From NCBI GenBank assembly GCA_947493195.1, contig CANLQG010000005.1, positions 62,001 to 126,000 of the forward strand: a stretch of 64,000 bases of DNA. The letters run 5' to 3'. The notes beneath the pieces are model-generated. The model was given only the letters and a program-made list of their open reading frames with translations, made no database searches and was not told the DNA's origin. The DNA is from an uncultured Sphingomonadaceae bacterium (GTDB lineage Bacteria > Pseudomonadota > Alphaproteobacteria > Sphingomonadales > Sphingomonadaceae). Every line of letters starts with the position of its first letter. Positions within the stretch are counted from its first letter, which is position 1. Below are positions 51,693 through 62,006 of the stretch, one piece after another. The position numbers and the translations under genes are program-made.

Positions 51693-52541
51693 ATGGCAAG
51701 AGTCCTGCATCCCGCCCCGCGCTATGCCACCAACGAAGGCGTGCGCGATGCCCTGTGCGCCGCGCTCGGCAGCATGGTGGTCGACAGCATCGAGGAATTC
51801 GGCGAGATCGTCATCACGGTAAAGCGCGAGAGCATCGAGGATGCCCTCCGCCTGCTGCGTGACGAGCACGCCTACCAGCAGCTGATGGAAATCGCCGGGG
51901 CCGACTATCCGAGCCGCGCCGAGCGGTTCGAAGTCGTCTACATGTTGCTGAGCCTCACCAAGAACCACCGCGTCATGCTGAAAGTGTCGACCGACGAGGC
52001 CACGCCGGTTCCCACCGTCACCACGCTATGGCCGGTGGCCGGATGGCTCGAACGCGAAGTGTTCGACATGTACGGCGTGATGTTCGACGGCAACACCGAC
52101 CTGCGCCGCATCCTGACCGACTACGGTTTCGAGGGGCATCCTTTCCGCAAGGACTTCCCGCTGACGGGCTACACCGAACTGCGCTATTCCGAAGAGGAAA
52201 AGCGCGTGGTGTATGAGCCTGTCGAACTGGCACAGGATTTCCGCAGCTTCGACTTCACCTCCCCCTGGGAAGGCGCGGACTACGTGCTGCCAGGTGACGA
52301 AAAGGCGGACACGCCGCCGGTCGACGATCCCAAGGTTACCGAAAAGCCCAGCGATACCGGTGCCGGTGCCAAGGCTGACGAGAAGGCCGCGAACCACGTC
52401 AGCGCGGGCGCTCCTGCTGAGGAAGACACCGCTATCGATACCGAAGCCCCGGAAACTACCGAGGAACGGCCCGACCGCGAAGCCAGCGAGGGTGACGTGC
52501 ACGACACCAAAGGCGCGACCAAGCCGGAGGACAAGGAATGA
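51693..52541 (+). CDS. nuoC: NADH-quinone oxidoreductase subunit C with acidic tail
   Basis: NuoC is a 30-kDa peripheral-arm subunit near the quinone module. The core (about residues 1-200) has [35 protein letters not shown] and [16 protein letters not shown] further 80 residues are acidic, Pro/Ala/Glu-rich and low complexity, ending KPEDKE; they are not in E. coli NuoC or NuoCD. ATG 51693, with GGAG eight bases upstream, was chosen over TTG 51669. Its stop overlaps the next gene. Confidence 0.93.
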   Translation: MARVLHPAPRYATNEGVRDALCAALGSMVVDSIEEFGEIVITVKRESIEDALRLLRDEHAYQQLMEIAGADYPSRAERFEVVYMLLSLTKNHRVMLKVSTDEATPVPTVTTLWPVAGWLEREVFDMYGVMFDGNTDLRRILTDYGFEGHPFRKDFPLTGYTELRYSEEEKRVVYEPVELAQDFRSFDFTSPWEGADYVLPGDEKADTPPVDDPKVTEKPSDTGAGAKADEKAANHVSAGAPAEEDTAIDTEAPETTEERPDREASEGDVHDTKGATKPEDKE

Positions 52542-53041
52542 TCCGCAAGCTAGCCTTCATCTCCGCCGCTTCACTGGCGCTGGTCGCCTGTGGCGATACA
52601 CAGGAAGTGGTGGACGACAACGATGCCATCGAAACGGTGAGCGAAACTCCTGACGTCACCGTGATCCCGACGCTCGAACCGGTCAACGCCAGCGAAGTCG
52701 ACATCGATTTCGAACCGCGACTGGGCATCTGTACCTTCGAGGCGGAGGGCGAAACGCTGCTGGTTGCAGGCGCGACCGGTGACGAGGGAACAAGCGGACT
52801 TGGCGTTGTGCGAATGAATGGCCAGGATCTGCGGTTGCAGGCCGGCGAACTGGGTGGCCCCGATGCCCTGTCGGTTGGCCCCATGTTCCATGGTGACGAC
52901 TACTCCGTCGAAATCGACCGTGCGGAGACCGGAACCGACGCACAGATGGAAAGCCTGAGCTACGAAGCGACGCTCACTTTGCGCAAGGAAGGCATGAGCG
53001 AAGTCGTCTATGGCCCGGGCCGGTGGGAGTGTTCGGTATGA
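52538..53041 (+). CDS. Lipoprotein inserted between nuoC and nuoD
   Basis: A 167-residue lipoprotein with lipobox LALVAC at Cys18, an acidic region ([17 protein letters not shown]) and a beta-rich remainder with cysteines in [10 protein letters not shown] and WECSV. Both ends overlap nuo genes by four bases (ATGA), so it is translated in step with complex I. I do not recognise the family; it could assist assembly at the periplasmic side, or may be a passenger. Confidence 0.8.
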   Translation: MIRKLAFISAASLALVACGDTQEVVDDNDAIETVSETPDVTVIPTLEPVNASEVDIDFEPRLGICTFEAEGETLLVAGATGDEGTSGLGVVRMNGQDLRLQAGELGGPDALSVGPMFHGDDYSVEIDRAETGTDAQMESLSYEATLTLRKEGMSEVVYGPGRWECSV

Positions 53042-54252
53042 GCGGTCTCACTTACGAGCAATCGCCGACCACCGAAGGCGAGGAAATCTCCAACTACACC
53101 ATCAACTTCGGTCCGCAGCACCCTGCCGCGCACGGCGTGCTGCGCATGGTCATGGAACTGGACGGCGAGATCATCGAGCGTATCGATCCGCACGTCGGCC
53201 TGCTGCATCGCGGCACCGAAAAGCTGATCGAGTACAAGACCTATTTGCAGGCGCTGCCCTATTTTGACCGGCTCGATTACTGTTCGCCGCTGGCGCAGGA
53301 ATACTCCTACGTCCTCGCCATCGAGAAGCTGCTGAATGTCGAGGTTCCCGAGCGCGCCCAGTACCTGCGTGTGCTGTTCGCCGAGCTGACCCGCATCTGC
53401 AACCACATGCTCAACATCGGCGCGCACGTGATGGACGTGGGCGCGATGACGCCGAACCTGTGGGTGTTCGAGCTGCGCGAGGATTGCCTCAACTTCTTCG
53501 AGCGTGCTTCGGGCGCGCGCATGCACAGTGCATATTTCCGTCCCGGCGGCGTGCATCAGGATGTGCCGCTGAAGCTGCTGACCGATATCGGCGACTGGGT
53601 GGATACACGCCTGCCCGAACTGTTCGGCGATGCGATGAGCCTCGTCACCGACAACCGCATCTTCAAGCAGCGCAACGTCGATATCGCCGTTGTCGGCAAG
53701 GAAGACGCGGTGAAGTGGGGCTTTTCCGGCCCGATGATCCGCGCCGCCGGTATTCCGTGGGACCTGCGCAAGAGCCAGCCTTACGACGTGTATGACCGGA
53801 TGGATTTCGAAATCCCCGTCGGCACCAATTCGGACTGCTACGACCGCTTCATGGTGCGCGTGGAGGAAGTTTACGAAAGCGCGAAGATCATCAAGCAGTG
53901 CCTGGCGGAAATGCCCGAAGGCCCGATCGCGACGGAAGATCGCAAGGTTGCTCCACCCAAGCGAGCCGAGATGAAGCAGTCGATGGAAGCGCTGATCCAC
54001 CACTTCAAGCTTTATACTGAGGGCTTCCATGTGCCCGCAGGTGAAGTCTACGTGGCGACCGAAAGCCCCAAGGGCGAATTTGGCGTCTACCTGGTTAGCG
54101 ACGGATCGAACAAACCCTATCGTTGCAAGATCCGTCCGACGGCTTTCAGCCACCTGCAGGCGATGGATTTCATGTCCAGGGGCCACATGCTGCCCGACGC
54201 AACCGCAATCCTTGGCGCAATCGACGTGGTGTTCGGGGAGTGTGATCGGTGA
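53038..54252 (+). CDS. nuoD: NADH-quinone oxidoreductase subunit D
   Basis: NuoD is the 49-kDa subunit that contributes to the quinone-binding cavity. The 404-residue protein contains [35 protein letters not shown], and [15 protein letters not shown], and ends in [18 protein letters not shown] with the conserved GexD end. It starts at an ATG overlapping the lipoprotein stop and is separate from nuoC, unlike the fused E. coli form. Confidence 0.97.
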   Translation: MSGLTYEQSPTTEGEEISNYTINFGPQHPAAHGVLRMVMELDGEIIERIDPHVGLLHRGTEKLIEYKTYLQALPYFDRLDYCSPLAQEYSYVLAIEKLLNVEVPERAQYLRVLFAELTRICNHMLNIGAHVMDVGAMTPNLWVFELREDCLNFFERASGARMHSAYFRPGGVHQDVPLKLLTDIGDWVDTRLPELFGDAMSLVTDNRIFKQRNVDIAVVGKEDAVKWGFSGPMIRAAGIPWDLRKSQPYDVYDRMDFEIPVGTNSDCYDRFMVRVEEVYESAKIIKQCLAEMPEGPIATEDRKVAPPKRAEMKQSMEALIHHFKLYTEGFHVPAGEVYVATESPKGEFGVYLVSDGSNKPYRCKIRPTAFSHLQAMDFMSRGHMLPDATAILGAIDVVFGECDR

Positions 54253-54437
54253 TCCTGCGCGAACTCTTCATCTTCGTCGCGGCTCTTGCAGCGTTCGCTT
54301 CGGCTGTCGCCGCATACCTGGCGGCGTTTCATGGCGAAGTGAGTGTGAAGGAAGTGCTTTCCACCGCCTTTGCTGCGGTGATCGGCCTTTATGCGGGCCG
54401 TTATCTGGAACGGAGGCTGGCGCATGGCCGCTCGTAA
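54249..54437 (+). CDS. Small membrane protein between nuoD and nuoE
   Basis: A 62-residue protein with one clear membrane helix ([18 protein letters not shown]) and a second amphipathic or hydrophobic stretch ([16 protein letters not shown]) before a basic tail. It starts with a GTG overlapping the nuoD stop and ends 14 bases into nuoE. Not recognised. Its tight packing argues for expression together with nuo genes. Confidence 0.7.
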   Translation: MILRELFIFVAALAAFASAVAAYLAAFHGEVSVKEVLSTAFAAVIGLYAGRYLERRLAHGRS

Positions 54438-55092
54438 AATCGAAGCCGATACCCCCGAACTGCGGGCGCAGTGGGGCGATTGGACTTTCACGGACGCGAA
54501 CCGTGAGAAGGCCGATTGGCACATCAAGAAATATCCCGAAGGCCGCCAGAAAAGCGCGGTGATGCCGTTGCTCGACCTGGCGCAGCGCCAGGTGGGCGAG
54601 GAAACGCAGACGCAAGGGTGGTTGCCGCTGCCGGTGATGGAATACATCGCCGACTACCTGGACATGCCGGTGATACGCGTGCTGGAAGTGGCGACCTTCT
54701 ACACGATGTATAACCTTGAACCTGTGGGCAAATTCCACGTGCAGGTTTGCGGCACCACGCCGTGCATGCTGCGCGGTTCCGACGATCTGATCGCCGCCTG
54801 CAAGGCGCGCGGCATGAAGAAGGGCCATATCTCGAACGATGGCCTGTGGTCGTTCACCGAAGTGGAGTGCATGGGCAACTGCGCCACGGCCCCGATGGTG
54901 CAGATCAACGACGACAACTACGAAGACCTGACCGCAGAACGCCTCGACACGATCCTCGATGCGCTGGCCGCGGGCGAGCAGCCCAAGACCGGCACGCAGG
55001 AACCGGGCCGCCACACCAGCGAGCCCGCCGGCGGACCGACCAGCCTCAAGGAAATGGTCGACGCCAACCACGATTACCGGAGCGAGTGGTGA
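54424..55092 (+). CDS. nuoE: NADH-quinone oxidoreductase subunit E
   Basis: NuoE is the 24-kDa subunit that carries a [2Fe-2S] cluster beside NuoF. The 222-residue protein has thioredoxin-like VLEVATFYTMYNLEPVG, ligands in CGTTPCMLRGSDD and VECMGNCATAPMVQIN. A C-terminal 40 residues are Pro/Gly/Thr-rich. ATG at 54424 lies inside the preceding small gene. Confidence 0.95.
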   Translation: MAARKIEADTPELRAQWGDWTFTDANREKADWHIKKYPEGRQKSAVMPLLDLAQRQVGEETQTQGWLPLPVMEYIADYLDMPVIRVLEVATFYTMYNLEPVGKFHVQVCGTTPCMLRGSDDLIAACKARGMKKGHISNDGLWSFTEVECMGNCATAPMVQINDDNYEDLTAERLDTILDALAAGEQPKTGTQEPGRHTSEPAGGPTSLKEMVDANHDYRSEW

Positions 55093-55094
55093 TC

Positions 55095-55268
55095 ATGGGA
55101 CTCAACGTTTTTGGCATTCTCGGGCTCGTGTTCCTCTTCGTCGCTGCCGGTAACTTCATCGGCGGTGAGGCTTCGCGTGGTTCGTCGTTCCTGGCGTTGG
55201 GTATCGTTTTTCTCGTCGTCTTCGGTCTGAAGAAGAAGCGTGGCTCCACGGCGGAGGATGCAGAATGA
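55095..55268 (+). CDS. Small two-helix membrane protein between nuoE and nuoF (first)
   Basis: A 57-residue protein with helices [19 protein letters not shown] and [15 protein letters not shown] ending in [16 protein letters not shown] overlapping the nuoE stop, two codons upstream, could also start it. The stop overlaps the next tiny gene by four bases. Not recognised. Confidence 0.65.
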   Translation: MGLNVFGILGLVFLFVAAGNFIGGEASRGSSFLALGIVFLVVFGLKKKRGSTAEDAE

Positions 55269-55408
55269 TCGAGCAAATCATGCCCATTCTGCTGGCGGTC
55301 GTGCTGATCGCCATCGCGTGGAAAGTGCTGAAAGGCATCGTCAAGACTGTCGCGCTGGTCGTCATTCTGGCGGCTGTCGCAATTTGGGTATTCGGAGGCA
55401 TGGCCTGA
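55265..55408 (+). CDS. Very small membrane protein between nuoE and nuoF (second)
   Basis: A 47-residue protein that opens [19 protein letters not shown], hydrophobic again in [17 protein letters not shown]. The ATG overlaps the previous stop (ATGA) and its TGA shares a base with the nuoF ATG. Too short for ordinary gene finding, but its exact fit between the two genes supports it as real. Confidence 0.6.
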   Translation: MIEQIMPILLAVVLIAIAWKVLKGIVKTVALVVILAAVAIWVFGGMA

Positions 55409-56700
55409 TGCTGGCTGACAAGGATCGCATCTTCACCAACGTCTACGGCTTCCAGGATTGGGGCCTGAAAGCCGCGCAGAAGCGTGGTGACTGGGACAAC
55501 ACGAAAGACCTGATCGCAAAGGGGCAGGATTCGATCATCGACGAGATCAAGGCTTCGGGCCTGCGCGGTCGCGGCGGTGCGGGCTTTCCCACCGGGATGA
55601 AGTGGTCCTTCATGCCCAAGGAAAGCAAGGATGGGCGCCCGTCCTTCCTCGTCATCAACGCCGACGAATCCGAGCCGGGTAGCTGCAAGGACCGCGAGAT
55701 CATCCGCCATGATCCGCACAAGCTGATCGAAGGCGCGCTGGTGGCAGGCTTCGCCATGCGGGCGAGGGCGGCCTACATCTACATTCGCGGCGAATACATC
55801 CGCGAGGCCGAAACGCTGCAGGCCGCGATCGACCAGGCTTACGATGCCGGCCTGATCGGCAAGAACGCCAGCGGTTCGGGCTACGATTTCGACGTGTTCA
55901 TGCACCGCGGCGCAGGCGCCTACATCTGCGGCGAAGAAACCGCGATGATCGAGAGCCTCGAAGGCAAGAAGGGTCAGCCTCGCCTTAAGCCGCCGTTCCC
56001 GGCAGGCGCGGGCCTCTACGGCTGCCCGACCACAGTGAACAACGTCGAATCAATCGCGGTGGTGCCCACCATCCTGCGGCGCGGGGGCGAATGGTTCGCC
56101 AGCTTCGGGCGTGAGAACAACAAGGGCACCAAGCTTTTCCAGATCAGCGGCCACGTGAACAATCCGTGCGTCGTCGAAGAAGCCATGAGCATCACTTTCG
56201 AGGAGCTGATCGAGAAGCACTGCGGCGGCATTCGCGGCGGGTGGGACAACCTGCTGGCGGTGATTCCCGGTGGTTCCTCGGTTCCGCTCGTGCCGGGCGA
56301 ACAGATCCGCAATGCGCACATGGATTTCGATGGGCTGAAGGAACTGGGCTCTGGCCTCGGTACTGCGGGCGTGATCGTGATGGACAAGTCCACCGATATC
56401 GTGCGTGCCATCAGCCGCATCAGCTATTTCTACAAGCATGAAAGCTGCGGACAGTGTACCCCCTGCCGCGAAGGTACGGGCTGGATGTGGCGCGTGATGG
56501 AACGCCTGCGCGTGGGCGAAAGCTCCCCGCGGGAAATCGACATGCTCTACGAAGTTACCAAGCAGGTCGAAGGCCACACCATCTGCGCCCTGGGCGACGC
56601 CGCCGCGTGGCCGATCCAGGGCCTGCTCAAGCATTTCCGCCCCGAACTCGAACGCCGCATCGCCGAGCGTGAGAACAGCGTGCCGGAGGCGGTCGAGTGA
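55408..56700 (+). CDS. nuoF: NADH-quinone oxidoreductase subunit F
   Basis: NuoF binds NADH, FMN and a [4Fe-4S] cluster at the entry of complex I. The 430-residue protein has [18 protein letters not shown], the FMN loop [33 protein letters not shown], and cluster ligands in [19 protein letters not shown] at 55408 gives the usual start; upstream frame extension is noise. Confidence 0.97.
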   Translation: MLADKDRIFTNVYGFQDWGLKAAQKRGDWDNTKDLIAKGQDSIIDEIKASGLRGRGGAGFPTGMKWSFMPKESKDGRPSFLVINADESEPGSCKDREIIRHDPHKLIEGALVAGFAMRARAAYIYIRGEYIREAETLQAAIDQAYDAGLIGKNASGSGYDFDVFMHRGAGAYICGEETAMIESLEGKKGQPRLKPPFPAGAGLYGCPTTVNNVESIAVVPTILRRGGEWFASFGRENNKGTKLFQISGHVNNPCVVEEAMSITFEELIEKHCGGIRGGWDNLLAVIPGGSSVPLVPGEQIRNAHMDFDGLKELGSGLGTAGVIVMDKSTDIVRAISRISYFYKHESCGQCTPCREGTGWMWRVMERLRVGESSPREIDMLYEVTKQVEGHTICALGDAAAWPIQGLLKHFRPELERRIAERENSVPEAVE

Positions 56701-57440
56701 TCCGCACTCTTGCCATCTTGATTGCAACAACGGTGAGCGTTCTCGCGCTTCCGGCCCATGCGCAGGACACTGCGGAAAACAACAACGGGATGCAGATTGG
56801 CACCCGTTTCGAGCGTGCGCCCGAAGATGCGACGGCTGCACAGGCCAGGTGGATGCAGAAGCGCGTGGCCAACTGCGTGTTTAACCGTAACAGGGACGCG
56901 GTCCGCGAGATCCTGGCGAACAGCAATTTCTATTCGATCCATTTCGAGCAATTCGGCCAGGACCCGGAAACCCTCTTCGATGACCTCGAAGTAAATTACT
57001 GCATTGGCAGGCTGATGCGCGGTGCCGACAATCGGACCTACCACACCTACATGCAGATCCAGTACTCCACGCTGCGCAACCTGCTTGCGGAAGAGGCCTA
57101 TCTGCAGGATTTCGATGGTCCGCCGCAAGTGGGTGCTTCGCCGCAGGACGTGGCCGGCCGCCATGGCGGTATGCGAGTTCACCCGCAGGTGAGCACCATG
57201 TCCGGGCTTGCCGATTGTCTGACCTATAACGCTGCAGAGGAAGCTCATGCCATGCTGAAGGCTCGCCCCGGTAGCGGCACCGAGGCAGAGACGGTCGATG
57301 CGCTGGGCCCGGTGCTTGCCGCTTGCGCCAATTCCGACGAACCAACACTCACCATCCAGACGTCGCTCATTCGCCAGATCGTGGCGGATGGCCTCTGGTC
57401 GCGCAGCCATTACGGCGCCGCGCAAGTGGAAGAAAGCTGA
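56697..57440 (+). CDS. Secreted protein between nuoF and nuoG
   Basis: A 247-residue protein with a signal peptide ([18 protein letters not shown], cleaved before QDT), a helical body ([15 protein letters not shown]-like sequence in [18 protein letters not shown]) and four cysteines that could form disulfides. Starts with GTG overlapping the nuoF stop, stops against the nuoG ATG. Not recognised; periplasmic localisation is unusual for a gene between peripheral-arm subunits. Confidence 0.75.
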   Translation: MIRTLAILIATTVSVLALPAHAQDTAENNNGMQIGTRFERAPEDATAAQARWMQKRVANCVFNRNRDAVREILANSNFYSIHFEQFGQDPETLFDDLEVNYCIGRLMRGADNRTYHTYMQIQYSTLRNLLAEEAYLQDFDGPPQVGASPQDVAGRHGGMRVHPQVSTMSGLADCLTYNAAEEAHAMLKARPGSGTEAETVDALGPVLAACANSDEPTLTIQTSLIRQIVADGLWSRSHYGAAQVEES

Positions 57441-59428
57441 TGCCCAAAGTCAAAGTAGACGGACAGGAAATCGAGGTTCCGGACGGCGCGACCGTCCTTC
57501 AGGCCTGCGAGCTTGCCGGCAAGGAAATCCCGCGTTTCTGCTATCATGAACGCCTGAGCATTGCCGGCAACTGCCGCATGTGTCTCGTCGAGGTGAAGCC
57601 GGGACCGCCCAAGCCACAGGCTTCGTGCGCGTTGCCCGCCACCGAGGGGCAGGAAATCCGCACCGACAGCGAAATGGTGAAGACCGCGCGCGAAGGCGTG
57701 ATGGAATTCCTGCTGATCAACCACCCGCTCGATTGCCCGATCTGCGACCAGGGCGGCGAATGCGACCTGCAGGACCAGGCCATGGCCTATGGCCGCGGTG
57801 CCACGCGCTATCACGAGAACAAGCGCGCGGTGACCGAGAAGTACATGGGACCGCTGATCAAGACGATCATGACCCGCTGCATCCACTGCACCCGATGCGT
57901 GCGCTTCTCCGAGGAGATCGCCGGGGTGGACGAAATCGGCGCGCTCTATCGCGGCGAGGACATGCAGATCACCACGTATCTGGAGCATGCGGCGAAGCAC
58001 GAGCTTTCCGCCAACGTGATTGACCTGTGCCCGGTCGGCGCGCTCACCAGCGGTCCGTATGCCTACGAAAGCCGTCCGTGGGAGCTGAAGAAAACGCTGG
58101 GTATCGACGTGTCCGACGCGGTCGGCTCCAACATCCGCATCGACAGCCGCGGCCGCGAAGTGCTGCGCGTACTGCCGCGCATCAACGATGACGTGAACGA
58201 GGAGTGGATCTCCGACAAGGCACGCTACCAGGTCGATGGCCTGGTTCGCCGCCGCCTCGACAAGGTGTGGATCCGCAGGAAGGGCAAGCTGGAGCAGGCG
58301 AGCTGGGACGAGGCTTTCAAAACAATCGCCAGGGCCAAGCCGGGCAAGAGCATTGCCGCCGTGGCCGGTGACCTGGTCGATTGCGAAACGATGTTCGCGG
58401 CCAAGGCGCTGCTGAAGGCCAGCGGCTCGGCACTGGTGGAAAGCCGTCAGACGGGCATGGACTACGACGTGTCCAACCTTGCCGCGGTCAACTTCAACAG
58501 CACCTTTGCCGGTATCGAGGAAGCGCAGGCCATCCTGATCGTCGGCAGTCAGATCCGCTGGGAAGCGCCGCTTGTGAACGTACGCCTGCGCAAGGCGGTA
58601 AAGCGCGGCGCGAAGGTGTTCGTGGTCGGCCCCGATTGGGAAACCACCTATCCCGCCGAGTTCCTTGGTGATGATGCAAGCGTGCTGGGCAACCTGCCGC
58701 AGCATGTGCGCGAAGCCTTCGACGGTGCCGAGAACAGCGCGGTAATCCTTGGCGCTGGCGGTTTCGCCGCCGGTGCCCATGGGGCAGCAATGGCCGCTGC
58801 CAGTTCGCTGGGCGCGACGTTCAATGCGCTCCACACCGCTGCTGCCCGCATGGGCGCGCTGATGCTGGGCTTTGCCAGCAAGGGCGGTCTTGCCGATCTT
58901 GCGGACGCCAAGCCCAAGGTAGTGCTGGCGCTGGGCGCTGATGAAGTGGACTGGAGCCGGTTCGATAGCTCCTTGAAAGTCTTCATTGGCCACCACGGTG
59001 ACAGGGGCGCACACGCTGCCGACATCATCCTGCCTGCCGCTGCCTACACCGAGAAAGCCGGCACCTACGTCAACACCGAAGGCCGTGTGCAGATGTCCGA
59101 CAAGGCCGTGTTCGCCCCCGGCGACGCGCGCGAAGACTGGACTATCCTGCGCGCCCTGGCCGATGCGCTTGGCGTTACGGTTGGTTTCGACAGCTTTGAC
59201 GAACTGCGCGCCGCGATGGTCGCCGAAGTACCCGCGCTGGGTGAGGAAGGGCTGGCCGACTATGGCATGATGCCTGCATCGTCCGACGGTTCCAGCGCCA
59301 GCGGTACGATCGGCTACCCGATTAAGGACTTCTACCTCACCAATGCCATTGCCCGCGCCAGCGTGGTGATGCAGCGCTGCTCGAATGAATTGCTCCACGG
59401 CGACGAGATCAAGGAGGCCGCGGAATGA
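57440..59428 (+). CDS. nuoG: NADH-quinone oxidoreductase subunit G
   Basis: NuoG is the 75-kDa subunit with several iron-sulfur clusters. The 662-residue protein has ferredoxin-type [19 protein letters not shown], the next cluster near [19 protein letters not shown], and [17 protein letters not shown], with the molybdopterin-like domain following. ATG at 57440 shares its A with the previous stop. Confidence 0.96.
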   Translation: MPKVKVDGQEIEVPDGATVLQACELAGKEIPRFCYHERLSIAGNCRMCLVEVKPGPPKPQASCALPATEGQEIRTDSEMVKTAREGVMEFLLINHPLDCPICDQGGECDLQDQAMAYGRGATRYHENKRAVTEKYMGPLIKTIMTRCIHCTRCVRFSEEIAGVDEIGALYRGEDMQITTYLEHAAKHELSANVIDLCPVGALTSGPYAYESRPWELKKTLGIDVSDAVGSNIRIDSRGREVLRVLPRINDDVNEEWISDKARYQVDGLVRRRLDKVWIRRKGKLEQASWDEAFKTIARAKPGKSIAAVAGDLVDCETMFAAKALLKASGSALVESRQTGMDYDVSNLAAVNFNSTFAGIEEAQAILIVGSQIRWEAPLVNVRLRKAVKRGAKVFVVGPDWETTYPAEFLGDDASVLGNLPQHVREAFDGAENSAVILGAGGFAAGAHGAAMAAASSLGATFNALHTAAARMGALMLGFASKGGLADLADAKPKVVLALGADEVDWSRFDSSLKVFIGHHGDRGAHAADIILPAAAYTEKAGTYVNTEGRVQMSDKAVFAPGDAREDWTILRALADALGVTVGFDSFDELRAAMVAEVPALGEEGLADYGMMPASSDGSSASGTIGYPIKDFYLTNAIARASVVMQRCSNELLHGDEIKEAAE

Positions 59429-60558
59429 CCGATTTCTTCATCTCGCTTGGCATGGATGCTGGCTGGGCGTTCTTCGTCGCTTCGCTAGCGGGCGTGCTGC
59501 TGATTGCATTCCCACTGATGCTGGCCGTGGCGCTGATCATCTATACCGACCGCAAGATCTGGGCCGCGATCAACCTTCGCCGTGGACCGAACGTGGTCGG
59601 CCCCTTCGGCATTCTGCAAAGCTTTGCGGATGGTCTGAAGGTGTTCCTGCAGGAAACCATCATCCCCTCGGCCGCAAACAAGGGCATTTTCATCCTTGCG
59701 CCGATCATCACGTTCACCGTGGCGCTGCTCGCCTGGGCGGTGATCCCGTTCGACGCGGGCGTGGTGCTGGCGGATATCAACGTCGGCCTGCTGTACATCC
59801 TCGCGATTTCGTCGCTGTCGGTTTACGGCGTGACGATGGCGGGCTGGGCGTCGAACTCGAAGTACCCGTTCTTCTCCGCCATGCGCGCTGCCGCGCAGAT
59901 GATTTCCTATGAAGTCTCGATCGGCTTCATCCTCGTGTGCGTGGTGCTCTATGCGGGCACCTTTAACCTCTCCGCCATCGTGGAGGCGCAGCGCGGACAT
60001 GGCTTCGGCTTCGTGAACGGCTTTTACTTCAACTTGCTGCTGTTCCCCATGTGGGTGATGTTCTTCATCTCCAGCCTCGCGGAAACACAGCGCGTTCCGT
60101 TCGACCTGACCGAAGCAGAGTCCGAGCTGGTCGCCGGTTACCAGACCGAATACAGTTCGATGGCCTTTGCGCTGTTCTGGCTGGGCGAATATGCCAATAT
60201 CCTGCTGATGTGCAGCCTCAACACGCTGCTGTTCTTCGGTGGCTGGCTGCCGCCTGTGGACTGGGCTCCGCTCTACTGGGTGCCGGGTATCATCTGGTTC
60301 TTGGCTAAGACGTTCTTCTTCTTCTTCATGTTCAGCTGGGTGATGGCGACCGTGCCGCGCTACCGCTATGACCAGCTGATGCGGCTGGGCTGGAAGGTCT
60401 TCCTGCCACTGAGCCTGATCTTCGTCGTCCTCATCTCCGGATGGTTGATGCTGACGAGGTATGACGAGCCTGAATACGACTGTGTGCCCGTGTCGACAGC
60501 CGGCACCGTCACAACCGATGGGGCCGTGTTGTGCGGTCCTGAAGGAAATCTCCCATGA
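59425..60558 (+). CDS. nuoH: NADH-quinone oxidoreductase subunit H
   Basis: NuoH is the membrane subunit lining the quinone cavity. The 377-residue protein shows [19 protein letters not shown] near the N-terminus, [14 protein letters not shown], and [19 protein letters not shown], all diagnostic. Eight or so helices. Overlaps nuoG and nuoI by four bases each. Confidence 0.97.
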   Translation: MTDFFISLGMDAGWAFFVASLAGVLLIAFPLMLAVALIIYTDRKIWAAINLRRGPNVVGPFGILQSFADGLKVFLQETIIPSAANKGIFILAPIITFTVALLAWAVIPFDAGVVLADINVGLLYILAISSLSVYGVTMAGWASNSKYPFFSAMRAAAQMISYEVSIGFILVCVVLYAGTFNLSAIVEAQRGHGFGFVNGFYFNLLLFPMWVMFFISSLAETQRVPFDLTEAESELVAGYQTEYSSMAFALFWLGEYANILLMCSLNTLLFFGGWLPPVDWAPLYWVPGIIWFLAKTFFFFFMFSWVMATVPRYRYDQLMRLGWKVFLPLSLIFVVLISGWLMLTRYDEPEYDCVPVSTAGTVTTDGAVLCGPEGNLP

Positions 60559-61040
60559 ACGTCGCTCACCTCATCAAATCGTTCACCCTGTGGGAGTTCG
60601 TGAAAGCGCACGCTCTCACGCTGAAGTACTTCTTCAAGCCCAAGGTGACGATCAACTATCCGTTCGAGAAGAACCCGCTGTCGCCGCGTTTCCGGGGAGA
60701 GCACGCGCTGCGACGCTATCCCAACGGCGAGGAACGCTGCATCGCCTGCAAGCTGTGCGAGGCCGTTTGCCCGGCGCAGGCAATCACCATCGAGAGCGAG
60801 CCGCGTTCTGACGGCAGCCGCCGCACGACGCGCTACGACATCGACATGACCAAATGCATCTACTGCGGCTTCTGCCAGGAAGCCTGCCCGGTGGATGCCG
60901 TGGTGGAGGGGCCGAACTTCGAATACGCGACCGAAACGCGCGAGGAACTGCTTTATGACAAGGCAAAACTGCTGGCGAACGGGGACAAGTGGGAGCGGGC
61001 GATTGCCGCGAACCTTGAAGCCGACGCGCCCTACCGCTAA
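60555..61040 (+). CDS. nuoI: NADH-quinone oxidoreductase subunit I
   Basis: NuoI carries two [4Fe-4S] clusters, with ligands in [16 protein letters not shown] and [16 protein letters not shown]. The 161-residue protein has the amphipathic N-terminal helix of the family. ATG overlaps the nuoH stop. Confidence 0.97.
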   Translation: MNVAHLIKSFTLWEFVKAHALTLKYFFKPKVTINYPFEKNPLSPRFRGEHALRRYPNGEERCIACKLCEAVCPAQAITIESEPRSDGSRRTTRYDIDMTKCIYCGFCQEACPVDAVVEGPNFEYATETREELLYDKAKLLANGDKWERAIAANLEADAPYR

Positions 61041-61083
61041 CCGCGCCGCAAGACTCGCCAAGAGCTAAACCCAGGGGCTGACT

Positions 61084-61701
61084 TTGACCGTCTTCGCTTT
61101 CTACCTTTTTGCTGCATTGATGATCGCCTCCGCGGCGTTCACGATCTTTGCGCGCAACCCGGTGCACTCGGTGCTCTGGCTGATCCTCGCGTTCTTCAAC
61201 GCGGCGGGCCTGATGATAATCGTGGGCGCCGAATTCCTCGCGATGCTGCTGGTCGTGGTCTATGTCGGCGCGGTCGCGGTGCTGTTCCTGTTCGTCGTGA
61301 TGATGCTCAACATCGACTTTGCCGAAATGCGCGCGGGCTTCATGAAGAACGCGCCGCTGGGCGTAGCCGTGGCCGTAATTCTGCTGGCGGAACTGGTGCT
61401 GGGGATGGGCGCCTATCGTGCCGGCGCGCTGGACCTCGGCACGCCCGATGGCAGCGCAGCACCGCTGGTGGGTGAGAGCAACATCGAGAGCCTGGGCGCG
61501 CTGCTTTACGGGCAGTACCTGTTCCTGTTCGAAGTGGCGGGTATCATTCTGCTGGTTGCCATGATCGGCGCCATCGTGTTGACGCATCGGGAAAATACCA
61601 ATCCGCGCGGACATCAGGATATCGGCAAGCAAAACCGCCGCCGCCCTGAAGACGCGACACGCAACGTAAAGCCGGAAATTGGCCAAGGGGTCGAGCTATG
61701 A
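61084..61701 (+). CDS. nuoJ: NADH-quinone oxidoreductase subunit J
   Basis: A 205-residue five-helix subunit with [19 protein letters not shown] and [19 protein letters not shown] and [10 protein letters not shown], typical of NuoJ. TTG start. The 43-base gap after nuoI is the largest in the operon. Overlaps nuoK by four bases. Confidence 0.95.
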   Translation: MTVFAFYLFAALMIASAAFTIFARNPVHSVLWLILAFFNAAGLMIIVGAEFLAMLLVVVYVGAVAVLFLFVVMMLNIDFAEMRAGFMKNAPLGVAVAVILLAELVLGMGAYRAGALDLGTPDGSAAPLVGESNIESLGALLYGQYLFLFEVAGIILLVAMIGAIVLTHRENTNPRGHQDIGKQNRRRPEDATRNVKPEIGQGVEL

Positions 61702-62003
61702 TCGGCATCGAGCACTACATCGTCGTGAGTTCGATCATCTTCGTGCTGGGCGTGCTGGGGATTTTCCTCAACCGCAAGAACATCATCATCATCCTGATGG
61801 CGATCGAACTGATCCTGCTTTCGGTGAACCTGAACCTCGTCGCCTTCAGCGCCTATCTGGGCGACCTGACCGGGCAGATCTTCGCCATGTTCGTACTGAC
61901 CGTGGCGGCCGCAGAGGCTGCCATCGGCCTTGCCATTCTCGTGACCTATTTCCGTAATCGCGGCACCATCGCGGTGGACGACGTAAACCGGATGAAGGGA
62001 TAG
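61698..62003 (+). CDS. nuoK: NADH-quinone oxidoreductase subunit K
   Basis: A 101-residue three-helix subunit with [20 protein letters not shown] and [16 protein letters not shown], the conserved glutamate of the proton path being in AIELIL. ATG overlaps nuoJ stop. Confidence 0.97.
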   Translation: MIGIEHYIVVSSIIFVLGVLGIFLNRKNIIIILMAIELILLSVNLNLVAFSAYLGDLTGQIFAMFVLTVAAAEAAIGLAILVTYFRNRGTIAVDDVNRMKG

Positions 62004-62006
62004 ACC

